This document shows positions 54,166 through 64,000 of a DNA stretch of 64,000 nucleotides, piece by piece. Numbering within the stretch: position 1 is the stretch's first letter; the number at the start of each line of letters is the position of its first letter. Source of the DNA: Streptococcus pacificus. Lineage in GTDB: Bacteria > Bacillota > Bacilli > Lactobacillales > Streptococcaceae. The position numbers and the translations under genes are program-made. The DNA lies in the NCBI RefSeq assembly GCF_016481305.1, contig NZ_JAENBO010000001.1:620001-684000 (forward strand), read 5' to 3'. The notes beneath the pieces are model-generated. The model was given only the letters and a program-made list of their open reading frames with translations. It was not told the DNA's origin and made no database searches.

Positions 54166-55080
54166 TTATCCTAAGCGACGTGTAGTGAATTTTTCTTGAC
54201 GTGATTTGACAATTCCATAAACTGTTGAACCAAAACCAAGCACAGAAAAGAGATAAATCATACCTAAATTCTCCCAGTAGGTAGGATCATCAATAGCACC
54301 TTCAGCTAAAATGGTAGGAAACACTTCAAAAAAACCAAGGCCATAATATCTAGCAATTGTTAAGGATAAATCAGCTTGGTTAGCAACATAAACCATGAGT
54401 AACATAATAATGACACTAATAGCAATTCCTTTTTTGGTCAAACGTTTTCCAAGAAGTTCGTATCCTGAGATGGTACTAACCCCCATAATAACACCAGAAA
54501 TAATGGAAACATAACCCAATTGACCGATGATAACAATGGCAGCAACACCAACTAAAGAGCCTATTAAAGCACCAACTATACCAGCGATGACATTCTCAGA
54601 TTTCTGTGCTTCTTTTTGGATATCAATATTGAGCTCTGCGGTCATTTTGGCATAACTCTCCGGCGATAAGAAATTAACAACCCCACTAACAAGATAAATA
54701 TCACTTTGACCTGATATTCCTGTCATTTCATCAACATCTTCATACTGTCTGCTCTTTAAAAAAGAAACGACTTCGTCAAGAGCTTGCTGGATGTTTTCAG
54801 CCGTTTTGGCTTTAGTTAATCCTGTTTTAATATCAAAAATAACTTTATAATTCATTGGTGTATAGCGTTTAATAACTTTTGAATTTGCTTTTAATTCTCT
54901 AAAGTCATCATCAGCTACAGGTTGATTAGTTTTACCAAGAGAAAACAATAATTGATAAGTTTTATTATCACCAGTTGGTATCACAGCAAAATGAAAACCA
55001 TCTTTAACACCATATAAAGTGCTTGTTTCCTTATCTAATTGAAAACCAGTTGCATCTTGAACATTTTCTAAAACTGACAT
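54166..55080 (-). CDS. Membrane protein of unknown function upstream of thyA
   Basis: 304 residues from the ATG at 55080 (AGGAGAACTT before it). A soluble N-terminal part of about 165 residues ([28 protein letters not shown]...), followed by TM helices near 167-190, 192-210, 220-240 and 270-290, and a basic C-terminal tail. No known domain was recognised. It lies 4 nt before thyA and divergent from mvaS. Confidence 0.75.
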   Translation of the reverse strand: MSVLENVQDATGFQLDKETSTLYGVKDGFHFAVIPTGDNKTYQLLFSLGKTNQPVADDDFRELKANSKVIKRYTPMNYKVIFDIKTGLTKAKTAENIQQALDEVVSFLKSRQYEDVDEMTGISGQSDIYLVSGVVNFLSPESYAKMTAELNIDIQKEAQKSENVIAGIVGALIGSLVGVAAIVIIGQLGYVSIISGVIMGVSTISGYELLGKRLTKKGIAISVIIMLLMVYVANQADLSLTIARYYGLGFFEVFPTILAEGAIDDPTYWENLGMIYLFSVLGFGSTVYGIVKSRQEKFTTRRLG

Positions 55081-55126
55081 AAGTTCTCCTATCATTTTAA
55101 ATAAGTTTTATTAATCTTTTATAGTT

Positions 55127-55155
55127 ATTTTATCAGAAAAATAGCAAATGGACAA
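55127..55155 (-). promoter_or_regulatory. Promoter of the membrane protein-thyA transcript
   Basis: TTGTCC (55150-55155), 17-bp spacer, TGATAAAAT extended -10 (hexamer 55127-55132) on the minus strand. Confidence 0.6.
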
Positions 55156-55223
55156 CATCACCCAAATTACTCCTAAAAGATTTGATACTTCAATGTTTCT
55201 TCCAATCAATTTAAAGTAAAGTA

Positions 55224-55232
55224 TGATAAAAT
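55224..55232 (+). promoter_or_regulatory. Extended -10 promoter of mvaS-mvaE
   Basis: TGATAAAAT on the plus strand, 46 nt before the mvaS ATG; no good -35. GAGGAGAAAA precedes the start codon. Confidence 0.5.
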
Positions 55233-55278
55233 AGTGTTATGATTATTCCTAAGTCTAAGAATGAGGAGAAAACTTTAA

Positions 55279-56466
55279 ATGATAGCCATTGGAATTGATA
55301 AGATTGGTTTTGCTACCAGTCAATATATGCTAGAAATGAAAGAACTTGCAGTTGCTAGAAACGAAGATCCTGCAAAATTTAAGGATGGACTTTTACTAGA
55401 TGCACTAAGCATCTCTCCAATCACAGAAGATATCGTGACACTAGCGAGCTCTGCTGCTAGTGATATTTTAACTGAAGATGATAAAAATAGTATCGACATG
55501 ATTATACTAGCGACCGAATCAAGCATTGACCAAAGTAAAGCAGCTAGTGTTTATGTCCATAGTTTATTAAATATCCAACCCTTTGTCAGAAGCATTGAAA
55601 TGAAAGAAGCCTGCTATAGTGCAACAGCAGCACTTGATTATGCAAGACTTCACATTGAAAATCACCCAGACTCAAAAGTTCTTGTTCTTGCAAGTGACAT
55701 TGCTAAATATGGTGTTAATACTTCCGGAGAACCGACACAAGGAGCTGGTAGTATTGCTTTATTGATTAGCAAAGACCCTAGTATCTTAGTGCTTCATAAT
55801 AAGAGTGTTGCTCATACGCGTGATATCATGGATTTCTGGCGTCCTAATTATCGAACAACGCCTTATGTTGATGGCATGTATTCTACTAAGCAGTATCTTG
55901 AAACACTTAAAATAACTTGGAAAGAGTACCAAAAACGCTTTGGCGCTGACTTATCAGATTATGCAGCATTTTGTTTCCACTTACCATTTCCTAAGTTGGC
56001 CTTAAAGGGACTAAACAAGCTATTCACCAAGGAAACAAACGATGAGGTGAAAGAACGTTTAACGGATAACTTTTATCACTCGATTACATATAGTAAGATT
56101 GTCGGTAATATTTACACAGGTTCTCTTTACCTCGGTTTATTATCGCTCCTTGAAAATAGTCCGACACTAAAAGCCAATGATAAGCTTATCTTCTTTAGTT
56201 ATGGTAGTGGCGCTGTCACTGAAATCTTTAGTGGTCATCTTGTCGAGGGTTATAGAAATCATTTAAATGATAACCGCTTAGAGAAACTACAAGCAAGAAC
56301 CAAATTAAGCGTAAAAGAGTACGAAGACATGTTTTTTGAAGAAGCTCAAATGGATGATGAAGGTAATGCTAGCTTTACATCCTATAAGACTGGTCCGTTT
56401 GCTCTTTCAGGGATTCAAAATCATCAAAGACAATATATAAAAGTAGATAAAAATGACAAAAATTAA
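55279..56466 (+). CDS. mvaS: Hydroxymethylglutaryl-CoA synthase
   Basis: 395 residues. Condenses acetoacetyl-CoA with acetyl-CoA to HMG-CoA, the committed step of the mevalonate pathway. Catalytic Glu80 (ILATESSID) and Cys112 (KEACYSATAAL) are at the family positions, a His lies in CFHLPFPKLA near 235, and the C-terminal FFSYGSGAVTEIFSG is conserved. It overlaps mvaE by 14 nt. Confidence 0.95.
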   Translation: MIAIGIDKIGFATSQYMLEMKELAVARNEDPAKFKDGLLLDALSISPITEDIVTLASSAASDILTEDDKNSIDMIILATESSIDQSKAASVYVHSLLNIQPFVRSIEMKEACYSATAALDYARLHIENHPDSKVLVLASDIAKYGVNTSGEPTQGAGSIALLISKDPSILVLHNKSVAHTRDIMDFWRPNYRTTPYVDGMYSTKQYLETLKITWKEYQKRFGADLSDYAAFCFHLPFPKLALKGLNKLFTKETNDEVKERLTDNFYHSITYSKIVGNIYTGSLYLGLLSLLENSPTLKANDKLIFFSYGSGAVTEIFSGHLVEGYRNHLNDNRLEKLQARTKLSVKEYEDMFFEEAQMDDEGNASFTSYKTGPFALSGIQNHQRQYIKVDKNDKN

Positions 56467-57733
56467 TTGGGCTGGATTTGCCAAAAAAACTCCAAAAGAA
56501 CGGCTTTCTCAAATAAAACCACTACTTTCAACAGAAAGTTTCAATGTTTTAGAAAACCAGATTTTATTAAATCAAGACGTTGCCTCACAGATGGTTGAAA
56601 ATACTTTAGGAACCTTCTCACTTCCTTTTTCTATTGTTCCAGAAATAGAAGTTAATCACAAAAGCTATAGTGTTCCTTTTGTGACTGAAGAACCATCAGT
56701 TGTTGCTGCTTGCTCTTTCGCCGCAAAAATCATAAAGCGTTCTGGCGGTTTTGATTCTACCATCCACAATCGTCAAATGATTGGCCAAATTGCCTTGTAT
56801 GACATCAAAGATACCCATAGCGCTCAAATGACTATTGAAAAGCAAAAGAAAGAACTCTTAACCATTGCAAATAATGCCCATCCTTCAATAGTGAAACGCG
56901 GAGGAGGAGCTACTGATATTAAGACACATCTCATTGATGATGAAACCCCTCTTTTGGTCGTTCAAGTTTTAATTGATACTAAAGAAGCCATGGGAGCAAA
57001 TATTGTTAATACCATGACTGAAGCCTTAAAGCCTTCTCTTGAAGTCTTAACAAAAGGTAAGAGTTTAATGGCTATTTTGTCAAATTATGCAACAGAGTCC
57101 TTAGTCACTGCAAGATGTGCTATTGATTACCGCTTTTTAAATCGCGATAAGATAAAAGCACGTGAATTAGCAAAAAAGATTGTTTTAGCTAGTACTTTTG
57201 CAAAAAAAGACCCTTACCGGGCCAGCACTCATAATAAAGGCATATTTAACGGTATTGACGCTGTTTGTATTGCTACTGGTAATGACTGGCGTGCTATTGA
57301 AGCAGGTGGCCATGCCTACGCCTCACGAAATGGTAGTTATGAAGGATTAACCACTTGGCAGTTAGATGAAACAAATGAAAAATTACTGGGTGAAATTACC
57401 CTTCCTTTACCCCTTGCCACTAAAGGAGGCTCGATTGGACTAAACCCAAGTGTTCTAGTAGCATTTGATATTCTTGAACAGCCCGATGCCAAAACATTAG
57501 CAACCATTGTAGCCTCAGTTGGTTTAGCACAGAATTTTGCTGCACTAAGGGCACTAGTTAACGAAGGCATTCAAGAAGGCCATATGAAACTGCATGCTAG
57601 ATCACTTGCTCTTCTTGCTGGTAGTTTACCTGAGGAAGTTTCTTTCATTGTTGATGCGTTACTTCAAGAAAAACATATGAATCTTGCGACTGCTAAAAAG
57701 ATTCTTGAAAGCTATCGTCATTCTATTTTATGA
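56453..57733 (+). CDS. mvaE: Hydroxymethylglutaryl-CoA reductase (class II)
   Basis: 426 residues starting MTKINWAGFAKKTPKERL. Reduces HMG-CoA to mevalonate. Bacterial class II features: EEPSVVAACSFAAKI near residue 80 (catalytic Glu), DAMGANIVNTM-type ETKEAMGANIVNTMTEAL near 178, the ATGNDWRAIEAGGHAYASRNG segment near 277 and a C-terminal His in EGHMKLHARSLAL near 375. Translationally coupled to mvaS. In enterococci MvaE is a fusion with a thiolase; here only the reductase is present. The symbol hmgR would also be used. Confidence 0.93.
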   Translation: MTKINWAGFAKKTPKERLSQIKPLLSTESFNVLENQILLNQDVASQMVENTLGTFSLPFSIVPEIEVNHKSYSVPFVTEEPSVVAACSFAAKIIKRSGGFDSTIHNRQMIGQIALYDIKDTHSAQMTIEKQKKELLTIANNAHPSIVKRGGGATDIKTHLIDDETPLLVVQVLIDTKEAMGANIVNTMTEALKPSLEVLTKGKSLMAILSNYATESLVTARCAIDYRFLNRDKIKARELAKKIVLASTFAKKDPYRASTHNKGIFNGIDAVCIATGNDWRAIEAGGHAYASRNGSYEGLTTWQLDETNEKLLGEITLPLPLATKGGSIGLNPSVLVAFDILEQPDAKTLATIVASVGLAQNFAALRALVNEGIQEGHMKLHARSLALLAGSLPEEVSFIVDALLQEKHMNLATAKKILESYRHSIL

Positions 57734-57737
57734 TTAT

Positions 57738-59759
<2,022 letters not shown>

Positions 59760-59770
59760 TTTGTCACACT

Positions 59771-60703
59771 TTATAATTTCTTGGTGTTAGAGATAATAAT
59801 GCGATATTTAGTCTCTAACTTTTTAGCTAATCGTTCAAGGTCTTCCTCTAAACATAAGACTTTGACATTAGGGCCAGCATCCATTGTAAAATAACAGCGT
59901 TCCCCTTCTAATCTCAACTGTTTGACATCTTCCATCGCTTGATAACTTTTTTCCGTTAAATAAGTAAATGGTGGGTTAGAAGCTGAAGTTGTTTGATGCA
60001 TCAGTAAGGCATTTGCTTCTGCTAGTTGACCGACTTTATCAAAGTCATTCGCTTTAAGGTAATCTAACATAGCCACATAATCTTTTTCTGATTGATTAAC
60101 CCATTTGGAAAAATTAGTAGCAGTTTCAACCGCTCTTTTCATGCCTTCACGACTAGAAATCATCTTTTTTTGATCATTAATAACTAGAATAATCATAGCC
60201 ATTTTTAAATCAGTATCAACGCGATAAATCTCCCCTGTATCTTTATCCCATGCAGCGACAGGACCAAAAAAGCTACGAGAAGATGACCCAGAGGCGAACT
60301 TGGCAATTTGAGCTAGTTCTTTTTGATTCAAATTGGTTCTAAAAAAAGTGTTAGCAGCTTTAACTAAAGCAGACAAGCCACTTGAACTTGAAGATAAACC
60401 TGCTGCTGTTGGCATACTATTTGTCGTGTCAACTCGAACAAATTGGCTCGCGTCTTTTCGAAAAAGATTTAAAACCTTACTAATTTTTAGATGTTCTTCT
60501 TGATTTTGTAAGACACCGTTAATATAAAAAAGGTCTTTTGAACCATCGTCTAGTAAACTTAATTTTGTCTCAGTATAGAGATTTTCTAAGGTTAAGGAAA
60601 TACTACTAGTTGATGGAATCATTTTTTGATGATCTTTTTTCCCCCAATACTTGATGATAGCAATATTAGCATACGATTTAGCACTTACAGGGCTTCTATC
60701 CAT
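59771..60703 (-). CDS. mvaD: Diphosphomevalonate decarboxylase
   Basis: 310 residues starting MDRSPVSAKSYANIAIIKYWGK. It decarboxylates mevalonate diphosphate to IPP with ATP. The IIKYWGKKD, the PTAAGLSSSSSGLSALVKAAN loop near residue 96 and FTMDAGPNVKVL near 276 are family motifs. It overlaps mvaK1 by 19 nt, so translation is tightly coupled. Confidence 0.95.
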   Translation of the reverse strand: MDRSPVSAKSYANIAIIKYWGKKDHQKMIPSTSSISLTLENLYTETKLSLLDDGSKDLFYINGVLQNQEEHLKISKVLNLFRKDASQFVRVDTTNSMPTAAGLSSSSSGLSALVKAANTFFRTNLNQKELAQIAKFASGSSSRSFFGPVAAWDKDTGEIYRVDTDLKMAMIILVINDQKKMISSREGMKRAVETATNFSKWVNQSEKDYVAMLDYLKANDFDKVGQLAEANALLMHQTTSASNPPFTYLTEKSYQAMEDVKQLRLEGERCYFTMDAGPNVKVLCLEEDLERLAKKLETKYRIIISNTKKL

Positions 60704-61563
60704 GTCTTAATGGCTCCTTCTTTTTCTAGCTGATAACTAATTTTATCAGCTTCTTCTTTTGTTTGACAAATGGCAATAATACAACCACCTAGCCCTCCTC
60801 CTGTCATCTTACTTCCTAGAGCATCATTTTTTAAGGCAACATTAACCAAATGATCGGAATTATTAGAACTTACTCCTAGTTCTTTGAGGCAACTGTGAGC
60901 AGTGGTCATTGATTGGCCAATTTTAAAAATATCTTTTGAGGCTATCGCTTTTTCAATAGCAGTTGTTAGTTTGCCAAGTTTTTTTAAATGTGGAATAGCC
61001 TTATTTTCTAAGGATTCCACTTTTTTGACAGCTTCTCTAGTGTGTCCTTGAATACCTGTGTCAGCAATCACTAAAAAAGCATCCAAATCAATAGGGAGTG
61101 TTGAAAAACCAACATTTCTGATGAATTTAATGGCTTCATCACTTAAGCAAGTTTTGGCATCGAGACCACTAGGATTTACGTGAGCAATAATTTCTGCTTG
61201 ATTGGTTAATAGTTCTAGAGTGGCATCATCAACTGTTTGATGATAATAATCAAAAACAGCCCGAATCGCAGCAATGCTCACAGCGGCAGATGAACCCATT
61301 CCTCTTTTTTCAGGAACACCGGAAACAATGTGGTAATCAATGTAAGGTTCTCTAATTTTCAAATAATCTAGAGCTGAAAAAATAGCTGTAGATAGGGTAT
61401 CATTCTTTTTAAATTGAAAAAGATTTTTTGATGGTGTTATTTGGCAAACCACTTCAATGTTTTTTAGCGGCAGTGCAATAGCTGGGTAACCATAGACAAC
61501 TGAATGCTCTCCAATAAGAATAATTTTACTATGAGATTTACCAATTCCTATTTCTGTTTTCAT
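60685..61563 (-). CDS. mvaK1: Mevalonate kinase
   Basis: 292 residues. The first kinase of the lower mevalonate pathway. GHMP motifs are IGKSHSKIILIGEHSVVYGYPAIAL at the start, the ATP loop PEKRGMGSSAAVSIAAIRAV near residue 90 and SKMTGGGLGGCIIAI near 258. It heads the mvaK1-mvaD-mvaK2-fni operon. Only a short region upstream separates it from the divergent HdeD-like gene; a weak -10 (TATGAT) is seen near 61598. Confidence 0.95.
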   Translation of the reverse strand: MKTEIGIGKSHSKIILIGEHSVVYGYPAIALPLKNIEVVCQITPSKNLFQFKKNDTLSTAIFSALDYLKIREPYIDYHIVSGVPEKRGMGSSAAVSIAAIRAVFDYYHQTVDDATLELLTNQAEIIAHVNPSGLDAKTCLSDEAIKFIRNVGFSTLPIDLDAFLVIADTGIQGHTREAVKKVESLENKAIPHLKKLGKLTTAIEKAIASKDIFKIGQSMTTAHSCLKELGVSSNNSDHLVNVALKNDALGSKMTGGGLGGCIIAICQTKEEADKISYQLEKEGAIKTWIEAL

Positions 61564-61695
61564 AATTTCCTTGTTATCATATTAATTTGTTCTATCATAC
61601 TATTTTAATATAATTCGTTAAAAAAAGCGACTATCAAAAATAAATGCCTATTCCTAATAATGGATTATAAAATTTAGTCATCCTAACGTTTAACT

Positions 61696-61724
61696 TTGAC
61701 TTTATGATAAATTCCATTTATAAT
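61696..61724 (+). promoter_or_regulatory. Promoter of the HdeD-like gene
   Basis: TTGACT (61696-61701), 17-bp spacer, TATAAT (61719-61724) on the plus strand, about 28 nt before the ATG at 61753. Confidence 0.75.
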
Positions 61725-61752
61725 AGCAATAATTAAAGTAAGGAGACGTGTG

Positions 61753-62259
61753 ATGAAAAAAACGACATTGTATTTTGGTATAGGTTTTTTACTGATTGGA
61801 TTATATCTTTTTTTTAATCCTTTAGTTAGTATTGCTTCCATTGCTTGGGTGATTGCTCTTATCATTGCTGCAATGGGATTGATGAATCTACGGACTTATC
61901 TCTCCTTAGAAAAGAATGACAGAAATAATTGGTTACTGTTTCAAAGTCTAGTTAAAATCATTATTGGTCTTATCTTATTAACAAGTTCTGCCTTTTCACT
62001 CAGCCAAATTGTCATGAGTTTTATTGGACTGGGTCTTTTGATATTAGGTGCCATTAACTTTAAAATTTCAAACCGCTCTAACAGACGAATACTAAACAAA
62101 ACGAATATAACAGGATCTTCTATTTTTACCTTTTTACTTGGTATTATTTTTCTTTTAAATCCTACTTTTTCAGCAGGAGTTATCGGTTACTTCTTATCAC
62201 TAGTTTTAATGATTATTGGTGCTATCATACTTGTCATTTATTATCAATCACAGAATTAA
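61753..62259 (+). CDS. HdeD/DUF308-family membrane protein
   Basis: 168 residues with about six closely packed TM helices (roughly 4-22, 26-46, 62-82, 85-105, 121-138 and 140-162) in the repeated pattern of the HdeD/DUF308 family, whose members are linked to acid or stress resistance in enterobacteria; the role in streptococci is unknown. The ATG at 61753 has AGGAG 7 nt upstream; a GTG one codon earlier is a less likely start. It has a consensus-like promoter and its own terminator. Confidence 0.8.
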   Translation: MKKTTLYFGIGFLLIGLYLFFNPLVSIASIAWVIALIIAAMGLMNLRTYLSLEKNDRNNWLLFQSLVKIIIGLILLTSSAFSLSQIVMSFIGLGLLILGAINFKISNRSNRRILNKTNITGSSIFTFLLGIIFLLNPTFSAGVIGYFLSLVLMIIGAIILVIYYQSQN

Positions 62260-62276
62260 TATGACTGTTTTATCAT

Positions 62277-62311
62277 AAAAAGCGGTTCTCATGAAGAGAA
62301 CTCGCTTTTTT
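62277..62311. terminator. Bidirectional terminator between the HdeD-like gene and the ABC genes
   Basis: Stem AAAAAGCGGTTCTC / GAGAACTCGCTTTTT (one mismatch) with A- and T-runs on both sides; it serves both convergent transcripts. Confidence 0.75.
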
Positions 62312-62316
62312 ATATT

Positions 62317-62985
62317 TTAAGACTGTTGTGATAACACGCCATCATTCATCTCATAAACTTTATCGCATTTTTCTATCATTCTTTTATCATGGGTAACCAT
62401 AATAATAGCTTTTTGTCTTTCTTTAGCTTCTTTTGCTAACAAATCAACCACTTCAAAGGCTCGATGACTGTCTAAACTAGCTGTTGGTTCATCCGCTAAA
62501 ATTAATTGAGGATCGTTATAAAGAGCTCTTGCAATCGCTACTCTTTGACGCTCCCCACCAGATAAGTCCTTGGGAAATTTTTTGATTAGAGCTGAAATTC
62601 CTAAATCATCAAACAATTGTTTTTGCTTTTCTTTTTGACTGTTTTTATTAATTTTATCAACCAAATCCAACTGTTTTTCGACTGTTAAAAAAGGAATAAG
62701 GTTTGAACTTTGTAAGATAAATCCAATTTCAGAAAAGCGAAGACGCGCCCGTTTTTTTTCTGTTAATTCTTTAAAAGAGTGATTATTGATAATTAAATCG
62801 CCCTTAGTTGGCGTTTGTAAACCACCTGCAATAGTTAAAAAAGTACTTTTCCCAGACCCAGATGGCCCGATGAGAGCAACAAATTCACCAGCATCTATTG
62901 AAAAATTGGTAGGTTTTAACGCTTGAATAATGGCAGAACCATCTTGAAATTCCTTACTGACATTTTGAAATTTTAATACTGACAT
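62317..62985 (-). CDS. ABC transporter ATP-binding protein (MacB/LolD type)
   Basis: 222 residues. Walker A GPSGSGKST near residue 38, Q loop with ILQSSNLIPF near 90, signature LSGGERQRVAIARAL near 142 and Walker B LILADEPTASLD near 161, followed by the H-loop His in VTHDKRM. This is the small ATPase that pairs with FtsX-type permeases. It lies 9 nt after the permease gene. Substrates of this class include peptides, lipoproteins and drugs; none can be named here. Confidence 0.92.
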   Translation of the reverse strand: MSVLKFQNVSKEFQDGSAIIQALKPTNFSIDAGEFVALIGPSGSGKSTFLTIAGGLQTPTKGDLIINNHSFKELTEKKRARLRFSEIGFILQSSNLIPFLTVEKQLDLVDKINKNSQKEKQKQLFDDLGISALIKKFPKDLSGGERQRVAIARALYNDPQLILADEPTASLDSHRAFEVVDLLAKEAKERQKAIIMVTHDKRMIEKCDKVYEMNDGVLSQQS

Positions 62986-62994
62986 ATCTATCTC

Positions 62995-64000
62995 CTAACC
63001 TAACATTTTTAAAGGATCAATTTTAATCACAGATCTGACAGAGAAAATAGCCCCCACGACAGCAAATAAAACCATTGCTAAAGCAATCACACCATAGAAT
63101 AACCAGTTATTCTCAAATGGCACCGAGCTTGGTAATAATAAAGAACTTAAAAAAGTTCCGATAAACCCTAAAAAGGTTCCTAAAAAACTCAATAAGAAAG
63201 TTTGGGCTAAAACTGATTTAGAAATATAAAAGTTTGATAATCCTTGAATTTTCATTAATCCAAATATTTGAATTTTTTGAGTGGTTAAAACATACATAAA
63301 AATGCCAATCACTATTGAAGAGATGATGATTAAAAAACCAATCATAAAACCAAAGGTTAAATTTTGTGCCTTATAGCCAGGTAAGTTTTCAATAAAATCA
63401 GGAATGCTTAATTTTTCTAAGGTGTTTGAATCATAGGAATCAATACCATCCTTACTAACAATAGCATTAGTATAAGCTGTATCATCTGGTAAAGTATCAC
63501 CATAAACTATTTGTTGAAATTGATCAAAGTCAACATAAACAACCGGAGCAACACTAAAACGTGAACCACTGGTATAGCCAACAATGGTTAATTTTTCATC
63601 AGTATCTGCTAACTTTATCTCATCTCCAATTTGATAATCACCATCTTCAGCTAAAGAAATATCAACCACCACTTCATCAGGAGCATTAAACTCTCGTCCT
63701 TTTGAGATGGCTGGTACTAAAAATTCATTTGGTTTTACACCAAACAATGATAATTTGACTTTATCGTCTTGACTTGGATTTTCCTTGCTCCACCCCACTG
63801 TTGATTTTTGAGCTAAGAGAGCAAGATTTTGACCTTCTACATCTTCAATCGTTTTTGCATCAAATCTTGAAGCCGCTAAATTTTGATTAGCATCGCTTGA
63901 AAGCAAGATTGATTTTGCGTCCCATTTATCAACAGCAGATTTATTCTCTTGAATTAAGCCATAAGCTAAAGCTGACAAGAAAAAGACAAGATAGGAAATT
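62995..64000 (-). CDS. FtsX/MacB-type ABC transporter permease (cut by window end)
   Basis: The reading frame is open to the window edge, so the N-terminus is missing. Residues ISYLVFFLSALAYGL form the first TM helix, followed by a large extracytoplasmic domain (about 220 residues) and three TM helices near the C-terminus (FGFMIGFLIIISSIVIGIFM, FLSFLGTFLGFIGTFL, FYGVIALAMVLFAVVGAIF). The ending IDPLKMLG is usual for FtsX permeases. It forms an exporter pair with the ATPase gene that follows it. Confidence 0.9.
   Translation of the reverse strand, partial: ISYLVFFLSALAYGLIQENKSAVDKWDAKSILLSSDANQNLAASRFDAKTIEDVEGQNLALLAQKSTVGWSKENPSQDDKVKLSLFGVKPNEFLVPAISKGREFNAPDEVVVDISLAEDGDYQIGDEIKLADTDEKLTIVGYTSGSRFSVAPVVYVDFDQFQQIVYGDTLPDDTAYTNAIVSKDGIDSYDSNTLEKLSIPDFIENLPGYKAQNLTFGFMIGFLIIISSIVIGIFMYVLTTQKIQIFGLMKIQGLSNFYISKSVLAQTFLLSFLGTFLGFIGTFLSSLLLPSSVPFENNWLFYGVIALAMVLFAVVGAIFSVRSVIKIDPLKMLG

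Noticed and set aside
61683..61865. 60-codon minus-strand frame over the start of the HdeD-like gene
   Set aside because: It overlaps a good plus-strand promoter and gene and has no ribosome site.

Overview
The window looks like the chromosome of a low-GC Firmicute in the genus Streptococcus, most likely the pyogenic group (S. uberis / parauberis / iniae / pyogenes relatives). The evidence is a set of conserved streptococcal neighbourhoods: folA-clpX-ysxC with a small ORF, coiA-pepF-prsA-alaS, comEA-comEC behind a SigX-type cin-box, and a complete mevalonate pathway. A very large YSIRK/LPXTG-type wall-anchored endo-alpha-N-acetylgalactosaminidase (GH101) close to pneumococcal Eng supports this. 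The species cannot be fixed from sequence alone. No tRNA, rRNA, prophage, IS element or CRISPR array was seen.

Layout. 1-2.2 kb: nucleoside/pentose salvage (rpiA-deoB-punA). 2.4-7.8 kb: mnmE, then pepV with a nitroreductase, then uvrC. 7.9-9.9 kb: a PTS EIIC-like membrane protein with a 2-dehydropantoate 2-reductase behind a promoter bracketed by two TGTGAT-N4-ATCAC dyads. 10-14.3 kb: HAD phosphatase, an orphan membrane protein, an OmpR-type two-component system and a PepSY protein. 14.5-16.6 kb: an AT-rich accessory insert (TauE/SafE permease, ornithine-cyclodeaminase-family enzyme, remnant of a short-chain dehydrogenase), followed by a second PepSY paralogue. 17.8-27 kb: alaS behind an alanine T-box that first covers a LURP-one gene, then prsA, trmR-like, HAD, GNAT, pepF and coiA. 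27-33.5 kb: nagB and queA (divergent), sodA, holA, a GNAT gene without a usable start, a lipoprotein and glpK. 33.8-39.5 kb: an unknown membrane protein, comEA-comEC, plsC, and a tRNA methyltransferase with a GIY-YIG protein. 39.5-43.4 kb: Nudix, DEAD-box helicase, prfC. 43.6-50.4 kb: GH101. 50.7-55 kb: ysxC, clpX, a small membrane protein, folA, thyA and a membrane protein. 55.3-61.6 kb: mevalonate pathway, with mvaS-mvaE convergent to mvaK1-mvaD-mvaK2-fni. 61.7 kb to the end: HdeD-like protein and an ABC exporter cut by the window edge.

Genes that work together. The two mevalonate operons take acetyl-CoA-derived units to IPP/DMAPP. CoiA and ComEA/ComEC are late competence genes, and both have cin-boxes. 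nagB has a NagR-type operator inside its promoter spacer. glpK and the GH101 gene carry cre (CcpA) sites, so carbohydrate supply probably sets both. The two-component system and the two PepSY proteins look like one module, since the two PepSY promoters share the same element at the same distance from the -10.

The points most worth following up are: the alanine T-box governing a LURP-one protein with alaS; three genes (uvrC, holA, trmN) whose extended -10 lies exactly 6 nt from the ATG and so may be leaderless; the acidic sensor domain plus PepSY module; the TauE/OCD/SDR-remnant insert; and the duplicated N-terminal module of GH101. All statements come from reading the sequence; no database search was run.
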